Counted from the stretch's first letter, positions 1 to 6,831 are shown. The stretch is DNA of 12,257 nt from Candidatus Thorarchaeota archaeon (GCA_011365025.1 RDOF01000065.1:1-12257), one strand, 5' to 3'. The notes: generated from the letters alone by a model not told the origin. Program-made: numbers and translations.

Positions 1-169
1 CACTGGGTTTGAGAAGTGTGCAGAGGAGTCGAATTGTCGTGGACTTACCCGCCCCATTTGGTCCCAGAAGCCCATAGATTGAGCCCTCAGGGACCTTCAG
101 CTCAAGATGATCGACGGCTGTTAAGTCGCCAAATCTCTTGGTTAAATCTTCAAAAATCACTTCATCCAA
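1..169 (-). CDS. ABC transporter ATP-binding protein, N-terminal part (runs off left edge)
   Basis: This is the first ~56 residues of a nucleotide-binding subunit, which would hydrolyse ATP on the cytoplasmic face to drive a membrane permease. The N-terminal beta-strand segment reads [17 protein letters not shown], followed by an intact Walker [10 protein letters not shown], and then [12 protein letters not shown], typical of ABC-2/drug-export type ATPases. Signature motif, Walker B and permease lie outside the window, so substrate is unknown. No ATG fits: an in-frame TAG ends 7-9 bases upstream of the first candidate, so the start is TTG at 169 (preceded by GGATGG) or GTG at 160. The gene begins 12 bases after the stop of a second, broken ABC ATPase copy on the same strand, so it may use that gene's promoter. 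Confidence 0.85.
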   Translation of the reverse strand, partial: MDEVIFEDLTKRFGDLTAVDHLELKVPEGSIYGLLGPNGAGKSTTIRLLCTLLKPS

Positions 170-181
170 TTTTTTTCCATC

Positions 182-415
182 CTAAACTAAGATTCTTTTG
201 TTTTCTATTGTGAGTTCATGAGCAAGAATGGCTCCGTCGCACGATGTAGGTCGAGCCAGACCCAAGAATAGCTTGATTCTCGTCTTCTTCCCAGCACCGT
301 TTGGACCTAAGAATGCGAAGACCGGGTTCGTTTGCACCTGCGGATCACTGAACCACTCAGGCTCAACCGCGGTGTGGTCTTCATCCATCTTCGGTTTTTC
401 TCGCGATTCCGTCAT
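182..415 (-). pseudogene. Truncated, decayed ABC ATPase N-terminus
   Basis: The 77-residue reading frame holds the start of an ABC nucleotide-binding domain: [14 protein letters not shown] at residues 32-45, then IKLFLGLARPTS, ending at ENKRILV with a TAG. Complete ATPases of this type are about 230-320 residues, so Q-loop, signature, Walker B and H-loop are all absent. Walker A reads GKKT where the family has GKST or GKTT, losing the Ser/Thr that coordinates magnesium. A usually conserved Gly in the RPTSG turn is Cys (RPTSC). The first ~30 residues lack the usual ABC beta-strand and aromatic A-loop pattern. I read it as the remnant of a second ATPase gene. A short expressed peptide is possible but could not be an active ATPase. 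The intact ATPase starts just downstream in the same direction. Confidence 0.65.
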
Positions 416-552
416 GATAATTCACGAGTGCAACATCTGCAAAAACAGGATATCTAGCTGCGTCAGGTATGAAGTTGACAGAACATCAGAAAGGGCTTTA
501 GGAGAGCCATTTTGTAAAGGAGCCACATTACAGAATGACTGACCGAGCCAAT

Positions 553-1467
553 CTAGACCCCGGCAGCCTGAATGGCCTCCTCAAGATGGAGTCTTCTGAG
601 GCCCTTGAAGTTATGTGGGGGTCTGTAAATGATAGCTTCAGAATATGTTATGGCAGGGAGCGACCTTATCTCGGTTGTAATTATGTCAATATGATTTAGG
701 TTATCAACAGTCGCAGCAGCAAACAGAACTGGATCATTTGCAGATGGAAGAATCTCCCAGAATTCGTCTTGGTACTTCTTTTGCAGCATATCTATGATTT
801 TATCCCTGGAGGCTTGCTTTGGATCCCATTTCAATTTCAGAAGAAAGGTCACCCTATCGCCCACGTTGAGACGCCATCTCAGCGAGAATTCGATTGCCTC
901 GCTCTCCTTTAATTCTCGCAATGTCCTTCGAACGAGGCGTACTGTCAGACCAGTTTCTTTTGCGATGTCAGTAATCAACATCCGGGCATCCTTAAGGAGT
1001 GGTTTGAGGACCCTCAGTTGAAGCTTCGTTAGGTTCGTCGTCTTGCCTCGTGGGAAAAGGAAAGTGTGCATCTCAGTGGAACTGACATGTGGATTGCTCT
1101 TGAACGCCTCTGTAAGAGTCGCCAGTTGAAGCGAGCTTGTATATTCCGCACCAACCAAGTAGTCCCCTCCATAGAGAGGACAAATCTGCATCACGCCTCT
1201 GTTCGCCGCAATCTCTGAGATGAACTGCTCTCTGTCCTCTGTGCCATCTGTTTTGATCCAGACCATCATGGCCTCAGCGCCAATCATAGCATGCGTGAAC
1301 TCAACCATGAAGTCTGTTATGACTCCACCAGCAATCATATCATCGACTCTACTCTTAATGGCAGTAGCAGACATCCCTAGAGTCTTGGCAATCTCCCGAT
1401 ACGGCGTCCTGCAATCGACAACCAGGATGTTAAGAATCTGCTTGTCAATTTGATCCAGTTGAGGCAT
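553..1467 (-). CDS. Transcription regulator with two AsnC/Lrp-like halves
   Basis: This is a cytoplasmic DNA-binding protein of 304 residues from the chosen ATG at 1467. The frame is open to a GTG at 1539, but those 24 extra residues do not resemble the family, whereas MPQLDQIDKQIL is a textbook AsnC start. Residues 5-52 form an AsnC-type helix-turn-helix (YREIAKTLGMSATAIKSRV), followed by an alpha/beta ligand-sensing-like region to about 138. Residues 146-193 form a second helix-turn-helix (ITDIAKETGLTVRLVRRTL), followed by another alpha/beta stretch to about 282. Usual Lrp/AsnC proteins are about 150 residues, so this is a duplicated or fused form. No strong ribosome-binding site precedes the ATG, but an AT-rich box (1494-1503) about 31 bases upstream suggests a nearly leaderless transcript. 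Targets and ligand are unknown. Confidence 0.8.
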   Translation of the reverse strand: MPQLDQIDKQILNILVVDCRTPYREIAKTLGMSATAIKSRVDDMIAGGVITDFMVEFTHAMIGAEAMMVWIKTDGTEDREQFISEIAANRGVMQICPLYGGDYLVGAEYTSSLQLATLTEAFKSNPHVSSTEMHTFLFPRGKTTNLTKLQLRVLKPLLKDARMLITDIAKETGLTVRLVRRTLRELKESEAIEFSLRWRLNVGDRVTFLLKLKWDPKQASRDKIIDMLQKKYQDEFWEILPSANDPVLFAAATVDNLNHIDIITTEIRSLPAITYSEAIIYRPPHNFKGLRRLHLEEAIQAAGV

Positions 1468-1486
1468 TTTTTGGGTTCGTAGTCTT

Positions 1487-1560
1487 CCTGAGGATATTAA
1501 TTTGCTTGTTGTCTCTGAACACCGATATGTGCAGAGCACTTAGACCTCAGGTTTTAATTA
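1487..1560. promoter_or_regulatory. Imperfect direct repeat in regulator promoter
   Basis: Two similar blocks, CCTGAGGATATTAATTT (1487-1503) and CCTCAGGTTTTAATTA (1545-1560), match closely with one gap. Each has a CCTSAGG core followed by an AT-rich tail. The first overlaps the AT-rich box that would serve as TATA for the twin-AsnC gene starting at 1467. The cores start 58 bases apart. Paired sites like this would suit autoregulation, but that is inference. Confidence 0.35.
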
Positions 1561-1632
1561 TGTGCGCCTCTCGAAGACCTTCAGACACCGACTGCACTGC
1601 TTTGACGGCTCCATTAGTATGTAGTTCCGAGC

Positions 1633-1640
1633 TTTAAATA
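1633..1640 (+). promoter_or_regulatory. Archaeal TATA box candidate for the ferredoxin gene
   Basis: TTTAAATA matches the archaeal box A consensus closely. Transcription would start near 1660-1665, giving the ferredoxin mRNA a leader of about 100 bases. I see no RNA structure I can name in that leader. The box reads almost as well on the minus strand, so it could also serve the AsnC-like gene from farther away. Confidence 0.45.
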
Positions 1641-1761
1641 GAGAACTTCCCGTCCCCCATTCTTTTCTATCCGCCGCTTGCTATCTTGGTTCCCCAGTAA
1701 TAGCATCCAGAAATCGTTCTCACATAATGCATTTTAGTGGGTATGTGGTGGTCTTGAGGTT

Positions 1762-2181
1762 ATGCCAATAGTAACAGTTGTCGATTTCATGGGTAATGTG
1801 CAGAAGGAAATCGAGGTGGAGAGCGGGACGAAGCTACTCAAAGCCTTGATTGACCATGAGGTGGACATAGTCAAGACCTGCGGGGGGAACGCTAAATGCA
1901 CTACCTGCAGGGTCACCATTCACAAGGGCGTACCGACAAAGAAGACTCAGGCCCAAGAGGAGCTCTTTGGGAGACTAATAAAGTCGGGCGAAACTCAATT
2001 CGATCATCCCGCTGTCTTCCTTTCATGTCAGGTTGTCGTGGAGAATGACATGACCGTGAGTGCGAGTGAAACATTCAATCGTGTGATCCATGACAGTATT
2101 GGGAAGGACACAGGGGATGAGGTCACACCCGACCCCGTTTGGTTGGACCACGAAGTCCCGGACTGGTGGGGAATCAAATAG
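1762..2181 (+). CDS. [2Fe-2S] ferredoxin
   Basis: This is a 139-residue soluble electron carrier with the beta-grasp ferredoxin fold. Four cysteines are placed to bind a [2Fe-2S] cluster: C40, C46 and C49 in TCGGNAKCTTC, and C89 in FLSCQ. The C-X5-C-X2-C spacing is that of the adrenodoxin/bacterial type rather than the C-X4-C-X2-C plant photosynthetic type. The domain occupies residues 1-100. The last ~40 residues are a family-atypical, acidic and Trp-rich tail (WLDHEVPDWWGIK) that could contact a partner. The ATG at 1762 has GAGGT only one base upstream, so translation may not depend on a normal Shine-Dalgarno. No reductase or oxygenase partner gene is adjacent, so its redox partner is unknown. 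Confidence 0.9.
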   Translation: MPIVTVVDFMGNVQKEIEVESGTKLLKALIDHEVDIVKTCGGNAKCTTCRVTIHKGVPTKKTQAQEELFGRLIKSGETQFDHPAVFLSCQVVVENDMTVSASETFNRVIHDSIGKDTGDEVTPDPVWLDHEVPDWWGIK

Positions 2182-2208
2182 GAAGCGGATGTGATTTATA
2201 ATGGCTAT

Positions 2209-2230
2209 TGAGAGAGGCAGACCTCTCTCA
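2209..2230. terminator. Perfect hairpin between convergent genes
   Basis: TGAGAGAGG (2209-2217), loop CAGA, and CCTCTCTCA (2222-2230) form a perfect 9-bp stem. It is followed on the plus strand by a T-rich stretch (TTTCTTCTTT), so it could end the ferredoxin transcript. The right arm includes the stop codon of the convergent DUF1801 gene (2228-2230). Confidence 0.55.
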
Positions 2231-2620
2231 TTTCTTCTTTCTTGGTGATGCGTTCTGCTTCACTCGAAACTTCACGATTCTCTTCACTAACTCAAGCGGA
2301 ATGGATTCATCCAACGGAAATTGAATGGTGCCTTTTGATTGCTTGTACTTAGTCAACTCGTCCTTGAAGGCCTCAATAGCTGACGGGCCACCAGGATAGA
2401 AGCCGATATGCTTCTTGTAACCTGCGAAGTGCACCAGATTTCCATTGAGTTTGAATGTAGGAATGCCATAGGCTATGGTTTCTTGAGCATCCGGAGCTGC
2501 ATCTCGAATCGCTTTTCTCAATCCCTCTAGAATATCCTGTACATCCTTGGGAAAGGCACCAATGTATTGATCGATTGTTTCAAATCGGTCTCTCGTTGTA
2601 GTCACGTCTTTCGGCACCAA
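2228..2620 (-). CDS. DUF1801 / YdhG-like protein
   Basis: This is a 130-residue cytoplasmic protein of the DUF1801/YdhG-like family (frataxin-like fold). The diagnostic pattern is present: TIDQYIGAFPKDVQDIL, then PDAQETIAYGIPTFKLNG, then HFAGYKKHIGFYPG, and finally KGTIQFPLDESIPLELVKRI. Members are small proteins whose biochemical role is poorly settled; some are described as iron-chaperone-like. Length is normal for the family. There is no ATG start: candidates are TTG at 2620 or GTG at 2617, with AAAGGT a few bases upstream; the GTG has the better spacing. A weak TATA-like TAGTTAAAG lies about 35 bases upstream. The C-terminus is a basic PRKKK tail. It converges on the ferredoxin gene, so the two are not an operon. 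Confidence 0.85.
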   Translation of the reverse strand: MVPKDVTTTRDRFETIDQYIGAFPKDVQDILEGLRKAIRDAAPDAQETIAYGIPTFKLNGNLVHFAGYKKHIGFYPGGPSAIEAFKDELTKYKQSKGTIQFPLDESIPLELVKRIVKFRVKQNASPRKKK

Positions 2621-3083
2621 GAACCTTTGATTAGGCCACTATTCTTCGCAATGCTTTAACTATTGTGAATTGTTGCTATTAAGTTTCTGCAATGAGCTTT
2701 TAGACTACCTTTGTGTCTGATGGTCGCATAGGACACGAGAGACCTTAACACGGAATTCAAGGGATATATCATAACACTGCGCCAGCTCGCATAGAGGAAA
2801 GTAATTGAAACCAAGTGACGAACTGACTAGCAAAATATCGCCTGTATTGGCGTGTATTTTCGTCATAGTCATCGTGATCATTGACTTTACAGTCATAGTT
2901 CTCTTTGGTTAATGTCAGAATCCACCTTAGCATTTTCAAATGAAAATAGAGCTTCTCCCTCTGTTCTTACCTTCTTTTGACAATAGACAAACTGATTAGT
3001 TAGAACGGAGTCGTCGCTAGCTAGGACTCAGGATTGGAAGGAGTCTCGGACCCTGAAGGCGATCATCTGGAGGGATTCTAGAT
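2621..3083. other. 463-bp region without a convincing gene
   Basis: Neither strand gives a reading frame I trust. The longest, on minus at 2705-2896, starts with a low-complexity Met/Thr stretch and resembles no family. I see no tRNA-like cloverleaf. It contains a 16-bp palindrome at 2932-2947 and a GGAGG at 3069-3073 that serves the next gene. Confidence 0.5.
2932..2947. repeat. 16-bp perfect palindrome
   Basis: ATTTTCA, spacer AA, TGAAAAT. The arms share ATTTTC and GAAAAT with the larger palindrome at 6798-6831. It lies about 140 bases before the six-helix membrane protein gene. It could be a regulator site; AT-rich chance symmetry is the alternative. Confidence 0.35.
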
Positions 3084-3698
3084 TTGGATGCGTCAGAGGA
3101 TGAATCAGCTCTATTTCAGAACAGAGAGAAAGAGGAGTTCATTCTCTACACGGCAGATATTCTCGGCATGATTGCGGCAGCAGTAGCCTTCATAATCGGG
3201 GCTAACAATCGTGATTCGAACTCGAATGCAATGCTGATTGGTTTGTCAGCGGCGCTTCTATTAGTTGGATTCGCGTTCGAACGAGGTGCGTTGAACTCAG
3301 GAATGCACTCGATATTACGAGAGAGAGTCTGGTGGATTGGACCAGTCGCGTTCCTTGGATTGCTTCTACTCCAGCTTTTGATTGAAGGGGCTCTATTTAC
3401 ACTGACATTATATGATGCCGGACTTTTCATGCTACTTGCTGGCTTTTGGATAGTAGGTGCAGGACTGAAGCGTCTACTCATGAGAGGAAGATTCGAGCAA
3501 GCCTATAGAAGAATGGTGGCTAGGACACGCGATAGTGACTTCCTATTGAGTCGAAGACTACTGATTGTGTGGATAGCATCCATGGCCTTCTTGGACTTGA
3601 TTGCATTCGTGTTCGACTACGAGGAGTTCCCAGAAATTCTCTCGGTCACGCTGATATTCACCATTATCGTGATTGGGTGTAAAGGACGACCGAGATAA
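3084..3698 (+). CDS. Unrecognised six-helix membrane protein
   Basis: The 204-residue product is not one I recognise. Hydrophobic segments at about 22-40, 49-66, 84-108, 112-131, 158-177 and 184-199 predict six membrane helices. The N-terminal 20 residues are acidic and polar (MDASEDESALFQNREKEEF). A basic, Arg-rich loop at 129-159 between helices 4 and 5 probably lies in the cytoplasm. No catalytic or transport motif stands out. An in-frame TGA precedes the only early start, a TTG at 3084, which has GGAGG ten bases upstream. It stands alone on its strand and converges with a small two-helix membrane protein gene. Confidence 0.65.
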   Translation: MDASEDESALFQNREKEEFILYTADILGMIAAAVAFIIGANNRDSNSNAMLIGLSAALLLVGFAFERGALNSGMHSILRERVWWIGPVAFLGLLLLQLLIEGALFTLTLYDAGLFMLLAGFWIVGAGLKRLLMRGRFEQAYRRMVARTRDSDFLLSRRLLIVWIASMAFLDLIAFVFDYEEFPEILSVTLIFTIIVIGCKGRPR

Positions 3699-3729
3699 TA
3701 TCAGCGTCTGCAGGAAGAGTACACAGAGA

Positions 3730-3757
3730 ATTGCTCGTGGTTCGGAGAGCACGCAAT
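3730..3757. terminator. Weak imperfect hairpin between convergent genes
   Basis: ATTG and CGTG (3730-3739, with a 2-base bulge) pair with CACG and CAAT (3750-3757) around a ten-base loop. It lies between the ends of two convergent membrane-protein genes. There is no T-tract, so its role in termination is tentative. Confidence 0.25.
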
Positions 3758-3987
3758 CACATGATCCCACCGATTAGAATCATCATTATTGCAATCGCAA
3801 TCCAGGTAATAATGCAAAATGCCGCACAGATCTTATACTCTCTTCTCTTCTTCTCCTGATCCAGCCGCTTCCACTCTTGAACACCTTCTCTGATTTGATT
3901 AAGATAGCAGCACAATGCAATGATGACAAATGGCACAACAAAGATCAGTATTACGATGAATGAAACGACATCAAAGAACCCCTGCAA
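3757..3987 (-). CDS. Small two-helix membrane protein
   Basis: The product is 76 residues and unrecognised. It has two strongly hydrophobic stretches (residues 5-29 and 53-75) joined by a charged loop rich in Lys, Arg, Glu and Gln (QEWKRLDQEKKRREYK). The likely topology is a helical hairpin with the loop in the cytoplasm. The start is TTG at 3987, supported by GAGGAG nine bases upstream. The helix-loop-helix pattern and ribosome-binding site make it more credible than a chance frame. Function cannot be inferred; it could be a partner of one of the neighbouring membrane proteins. Confidence 0.5.
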   Translation of the reverse strand: MQGFFDVVSFIVILIFVVPFVIIALCCYLNQIREGVQEWKRLDQEKKRREYKICAAFCIITWIAIAIMMILIGGIM

Positions 3988-4319
3988 TTGAATCAGCTCC
4001 TCTCTAACCTAGTAGTTCCTTGTGATAGTTATCGGATTAAAGTTTAGCGTTCGACCATTCTACACGCCGCGATGCATTGGCCAGCTCTGCATCCACACCT
4101 ATTTAGTGCGACCAGAAACACGAATCATCATCCCATATATGACACGGCCCCTTGCTGGAGTGAATCATCATAGTAATCATCATTCATCGCAGATATGAAA
4201 CTCCGCAATTTTTTGATACACGAAGCCCTCTATAATCTTCTTACTAGGCCCCTTCCAATTCGGTAGTGTCGGATTCTTCAGGCTCTTGCAGCAGTTTGCC
4301 AACCTCTTCGTAGTCTGCA
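3988..4319. other. 332-bp region without a convincing gene
   Basis: A minus-strand frame (4180-4467) crosses much of this stretch but overlaps the upstream membrane-protein gene in another frame and has no family resemblance. The nonamer AATCATCAT occurs at 4123-4131, 4163-4171 and 4175-4183. I see no tRNA or other structured RNA. Confidence 0.45.
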
Positions 4320-4892
4320 CTATAGTGGGACGTTCTTTGCCCTTCGAGTCTTGACCTCGTCGATACCAGCGCCACAAAGGCCGACGATTATGCATACCCA
4401 GGACACTGCCATAGCAAGGAAGACAATGCCAATAACCTCGCCCATGTAGAATGCGTGCAATACCCACTCAGCCAACGGAGAATGAGGCTGTTCTATATTT
4501 CCTCCGAAACCGTGTCCGGCGACCTCAATGGTGTATTGCTCTCCTGGTGTCAGAGTGTAGTCAATTGTTTCATGATAGGAGAGCGTTTCAACAAAGCTAC
4601 CTGGGCTGTTCAGGTAGACATCTGCATGTGCTAGATAGGCACCTTCGCTATCATAGAGCGTGACTGTGAAGTCCACTTCCTCGCCAACTACATCGAATGT
4701 ATGGTAGCCCGAGATGTAGATTGGGAGGTCAGAACCTGCGACGAAATCAGCTGGACCGTCATCGCCGCTTAGTATCAATGTATGTGTGAGACCAAGGCGC
4801 AATACTTGATCTGCCCCGTGATAGAACAAGACGAATGAGCCCATAGTTATCAGAACAACAATTGCCAGAATCCCAACCGTTCCGCCGCGCAT
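4320..4892 (-). CDS. Unrecognised membrane protein with an external domain
   Basis: The product has 190 residues and matches no family I recognise. Residues 7-25 form an N-terminal membrane helix or uncleaved signal anchor. Residues 27-149 are polar and beta-strand-like (VDFTVTLYDSEGAYLAHADVYL, LTPGEQYTIEVAGHG), consistent with a beta-sandwich outside the membrane. Residues 151-173 form a second helix, followed by a short basic cytoplasmic tail (VKTRRAKNVPL). The ATG at 4892 has TTTAAG about 29 bases upstream, which would give a nearly leaderless transcript. It lies downstream of the propeller gene on the same strand, but a 245-base gap with its own promoter-like box argues against one operon. 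It may be a surface sensor or adhesion accessory; this is speculation. Confidence 0.7.
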   Translation of the reverse strand: MRGGTVGILAIVVLITMGSFVLFYHGADQVLRLGLTHTLILSGDDGPADFVAGSDLPIYISGYHTFDVVGEEVDFTVTLYDSEGAYLAHADVYLNSPGSFVETLSYHETIDYTLTPGEQYTIEVAGHGFGGNIEQPHSPLAEWVLHAFYMGEVIGIVFLAMAVSWVCIIVGLCGAGIDEVKTRRAKNVPL

Positions 4893-5137
4893 GGCCTTGA
4901 CGAATATAGGTTGCTTAAATGTTTTATTTCACAACTGATTAATATGCTATTTTGAGAAGCCCCCTGATTCCTGATGATACGGTCCAGATTCTCTGCAATC
5001 AGGCCAAGCGGTCCAAGCAAGTATCTCAATTTCGTTACCTTGAAAACAGTCATTCTCAGGCGAGAGAAATAGATGTGGTTTGAGCTTTCAAATCGAGAAA
5101 GGTGCTTACTCTCTCTTCCGCTCTTGCTCTAACAAGT

Positions 5138-6781
5138 CTACTTGCCTCTTAATCGGACGAAAGCAACTAGGACAACAACTACGGCTACAGCAGCTCCGCC
5201 AAAGACAAGCAGCATTACACTGTCAGGTGGCGGTAAACCGGTGGTTGATGTAGTACTAGTGGTTGTTGAGGACGTTGTGTCTATCAAGTCCTGCAGATTC
5301 GTCTTCATGATGAACATGTCAAAGTCGCCGGCACTTGTATCCTGATACGCTTCGTAGACGGGGAAGTTGGTAGAGTCGGTGTAGCCCAGGATAATGAAAC
5401 TGTCATCTGAATGCCAGGCAACTCCAATGCCAATATCATCACGCGCTCCTCCGAAGGTCATTGAGAAGAGAAGCGAACCATCCTCGTCCAGCACCACCAA
5501 TGATACATTATCATACATGGACTCAGCACTGCCAAGCGGGTAGGTTGTCGGAAAATCAGCTGATTCAGTCTGACCTGTTACTATGATTCGGTCCTGGGAA
5601 TCCACTGTGACAGAATTGCCATAGTCGGGGGATGAGCCGCCTATGTAAGTACTGAAGACAATACTCTGTCCATCTGGGGTGAATTTGGTGATGAACATAT
5701 CAGCGTACTCAGCCCTTTCTGCCTGGTAGGAATTCATCATCGGAAAATCATCTGACAATGTGTAGCCAATGATTACGATATTGTCTTCGCTGTCTACCGC
5801 AAGATCATTCCCCCATTCGTTATCAGCGCCTCCCAAGAAAGTAAGGTAAGCCAAAGCGCCATTTGTGTTGAGCTTCGCCAAGAACACATCTGCGGCCCCA
5901 CCCGCATGCTCTTCTTGGTAAGCCCCCTCTGTCGCCAGTTCGCCGATTGCGACAATTCCCGTGAGCAGGACGTTTCCCTGCGAATCGAACCCAACACGTC
6001 GTCCATGATCAATTCCTGTAGTACCAAGGTATGTTGAAAACAGCAGAGACTGACCATCCGCCTCAAATAACGAAACGAATATGTCGAGAGAACCGGAGCG
6101 TGCGTCCTGATGGGCGTTTACTAGCGGAAAATCGCTGGACTCAGTTGCTCCAGAGATGGCTATTCGGTCATTGGAATCAACATTCATGGTATAGCACCAG
6201 TCACTTCCTGTTCCGCCGAAGTAGGTTGAAAACAGAAGGGATTGACCATCCTCTGAAAACTTGGTGAGGAAGCAATCAGCAGCCCCTTCCAAGCCCCCTG
6301 TGAAATCTGGTTGGAATGCATTCATCAGAGGGAAGTCTGGAGAACCTGTTACGCCAGCTATTATGATATTATCCTCTGAATCAACAGCCACGTCTGTAGG
6401 CACCTCTTGAGCCGAACCGCCAAAGTATGTTGAAAATATCAGTGAGCCATTAGGATAGAATTTCGAGATGATGGCATCACTAGGACCATTCATATGGTCC
6501 TGAAAGGCATCTTTCAATGGGAAATCTATAGATTCTGTCCGACCTGCCACAATGATATTGCCCTTTGAATCAACGGTGGTGCTCCCAAAGGCATACGATA
6601 CAAACTCCATACAATCGTCGCCTGTTCCGCCCAAGAAGGTTGAGAAGTCAACCAGTTCTGTCAGATTGTACTCCAGGGCGGCATTCACTTGAGAGAATGC
6701 CCCCAGAGAAAGGAGCAGAATACACACAACGATTGCTGGCTTTCGACTGAGGCTGTGTAGATTCGACACTGCTAGACTCAT
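5138..6781 (-). CDS. Secreted SBBP-repeat beta-propeller protein with C-terminal membrane anchor
   Basis: This 547-residue protein has a signal peptide (basic start, hydrophobic core 16-30, likely cleaved near QVNA) and seven tandem SBBP repeats starting near residues 46, 114, 182, 246, 309, 373 and 437. Each is 63-68 residues with the pattern LxFSTYxGG...VDSxxNIxxxGxTxSxDFP...Q. Seven units is the right number to close a seven-bladed propeller. After the last blade comes a Ser/Thr-rich linker (502-514, TTSSTTTSTTSTT), likely a glycosylated stalk, then a membrane helix (521-542) and a basic RLRGK end, fixing the propeller outside the cell. Blades 4 and 7 are the most diverged (blade 4 lacks the DFP element). 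Ligand and role are unknown; adhesion or carbohydrate binding are possible. The ATG at 6781 lies just downstream of a palindromic divergent promoter. Confidence 0.88.
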   Translation of the reverse strand: MSLAVSNLHSLSRKPAIVVCILLLSLGAFSQVNAALEYNLTELVDFSTFLGGTGDDCMEFVSYAFGSTTVDSKGNIIVAGRTESIDFPLKDAFQDHMNGPSDAIISKFYPNGSLIFSTYFGGSAQEVPTDVAVDSEDNIIIAGVTGSPDFPLMNAFQPDFTGGLEGAADCFLTKFSEDGQSLLFSTYFGGTGSDWCYTMNVDSNDRIAISGATESSDFPLVNAHQDARSGSLDIFVSLFEADGQSLLFSTYLGTTGIDHGRRVGFDSQGNVLLTGIVAIGELATEGAYQEEHAGGAADVFLAKLNTNGALAYLTFLGGADNEWGNDLAVDSEDNIVIIGYTLSDDFPMMNSYQAERAEYADMFITKFTPDGQSIVFSTYIGGSSPDYGNSVTVDSQDRIIVTGQTESADFPTTYPLGSAESMYDNVSLVVLDEDGSLLFSMTFGGARDDIGIGVAWHSDDSFIILGYTDSTNFPVYEAYQDTSAGDFDMFIMKTNLQDLIDTTSSTTTSTTSTTGLPPPDSVMLLVFGGAAVAVVVVLVAFVRLRGK

Positions 6782-6797
6782 CCCTTTCCAGTAGAAT

Positions 6798-6831
6798 TAT
6801 ATTTTCTAAATTACGAAATTTGGAAAATATA
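6798..6831. promoter_or_regulatory. 34-bp near-perfect palindrome in divergent promoter
   Basis: Centred between 6814 and 6815, 15 of 17 base pairs are symmetric. The outer arms are ATATTTTC (6799-6806) and GAAAATAT (6823-6830); the inner arms are AAATT and AATTT around ACGA. Both arms contain TATA-like sequence, so a bound protein would block both the propeller gene (start 6781, minus) and the regulator gene (start 6886, plus). The adjacent twin winged-helix regulator is the obvious candidate binder (inference). Confidence 0.65.

Noticed and set aside
1468..1539. Upstream extension of the twin-AsnC regulator to the GTG at 1539
   Set aside because: The added 24 residues do not fit the family, and the internal ATG at 1467 begins a typical AsnC N-terminus.
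2705..2896. Minus-strand 63-residue reading frame
   Set aside because: It starts with a low-complexity Met/Thr run, has no clear ribosome-binding site or family resemblance, and lies alone in a gene-poor stretch.
4850..5053. Minus-strand 67-residue frame upstream of the exposed-domain membrane protein
   Set aside because: It overlaps that gene's start and covers its promoter-like box; no domain is visible.
5794..6066. Minus-strand frame inside the propeller gene
   Set aside because: It is a shifted-frame shadow of the SBBP repeats, which are clearly read in the main frame.
6031..6251. Repeated DNA blocks such as GTTGAAAACAG within the propeller gene
   Set aside because: They encode the conserved LLFSTY segment of successive blades and need no CRISPR or mobile-element explanation.
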